A stretch of DNA of 5,149 nucleotides from Candidatus Giovannonibacteria bacterium RIFCSPLOWO2_01_FULL_46_13 (GTDB taxonomy: Bacteria; Patescibacteriota; Minisyncoccia; JACPKW01; UBA11713). Shown here in pieces: positions 4,932-5,149 of this stretch. A program made the translations under genes and the position numbers. Location of the stretch: contig MFIE01000018.1 of assembly GCA_001778785.1 (NCBI GenBank), forward strand, positions 40,953-46,101. Direction: 5' to 3'. Each line of letters begins with the position of its first letter. The first letter of the stretch is position 1. The notes under the pieces were generated by a model, which saw nothing but the letters and a program-made list of their open reading frames with translations, was not told the origin of the DNA and searched no databases.

Positions 4932-5149
4932 ATGGCACTAAAATTCTTGGTTTTCCTCGTAATCTTGGGAATGTTTGGTTTCGCCGACGCGGTGGAAAAG
5001 CGGTTGCCGACATGGCGTACGTTCTATGTCACCGATGAAAGCATTCGGGACGTTGACGCGTATTTCCGAAAGCTCAAAAACCCGAAGGAAATGCGGGCTA
5101 CGACTGAAGAAGTTCTTCAATCTGTCGGCGCGACATTCGAAAGAAAATT
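4932..5149 (+). CDS. N-terminal part of a secreted or anchored protein, 3' end cut by window
   Basis: The frame is open from ATG 4932 to the last base (72 complete codons, no stop), so the gene continues outside. The first residues form a signal-peptide-like stretch, with K4 and then the hydrophobic FLVFLVILGMFGF. A plausible signal peptidase site comes after FADA at about residue 20, although a lasting membrane anchor is also possible. The visible mature part is charged and probably helical (ESIRDVDAYFRKLKNPKEM, then EEVLQSVGATFERK). I recognise no family. An optimal Shine-Dalgarno and codon use like the rest of the flanking genes support it. It is divergent from tRNA-Lys. An open frame on the other strand over the same bases is judged to be its shadow. 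Confidence 0.75.
   Translation, partial: MALKFLVFLVILGMFGFADAVEKRLPTWRTFYVTDESIRDVDAYFRKLKNPKEMRATTEEVLQSVGATFERK

Noticed and set aside
4938..5120. A 60-aa minus-strand frame near the window end
   Set aside because: It lies opposite a frame with an optimal Shine-Dalgarno and signal peptide that stays open to the window end, so it is a shadow.

Overview
The window looks like a piece of chromosome from an uncultured bacterium of the Candidate Phyla Radiation (Patescibacteria, probably Parcubacteria-like). This is inferred from the style of the DnaJ J-domain (HPDKGGDE), a stand-alone PaaX/Cas2-like protein of a type common in those genomes, a tRNA gene without encoded CCA, and small anchored proteins of no obvious family. 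It is not proven. TGA is used as a stop, so the code is not one of the UGA-reassigned ones.

Layout. (1) 1-2701, plus strand: a chaperone operon made of the 3' part of dnaK, an unrecognised polytopic membrane protein that starts inside the end of dnaK (41 bp overlap), and dnaJ, which starts 1 bp after the membrane gene stops. (2) 2751-3414: an A/T-rich cassette (about 35% G+C over 2761-3360 by hand count, against 55-60% in three 60-bp blocks counted in the flanking genes). It holds one 182-aa gene, a winged-helix plus Cas2-like (PaaX-type) protein, bounded on both sides by 38-bp dyad-symmetric repeats that also match each other. (3) 3445-4671, minus strand: a membrane-anchored, cysteine-rich extracytoplasmic protein with a regular tandem pattern of Cys pairs. 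It is preceded 17 bp upstream by a tRNA-Lys(UUU) gene with a good sigma70-type promoter. (4) 4932 to the end, plus strand: the start of a secreted or anchored protein with a clear Shine-Dalgarno site, divergent from the tRNA.

How the parts work together. DnaK and DnaJ are chaperone and co-chaperone, and tight coupling of the membrane gene between them suggests matched expression, though its role is unknown. The cassette sits exactly in the gap between the convergent dnaJ operon and the Cys-rich gene. Its composition, its isolation and its paired palindromic ends make it the most interesting part: either a small mobile unit, or a self-contained regulator whose ends act as operators and terminators. 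Which of these is right cannot be decided from this one sequence.
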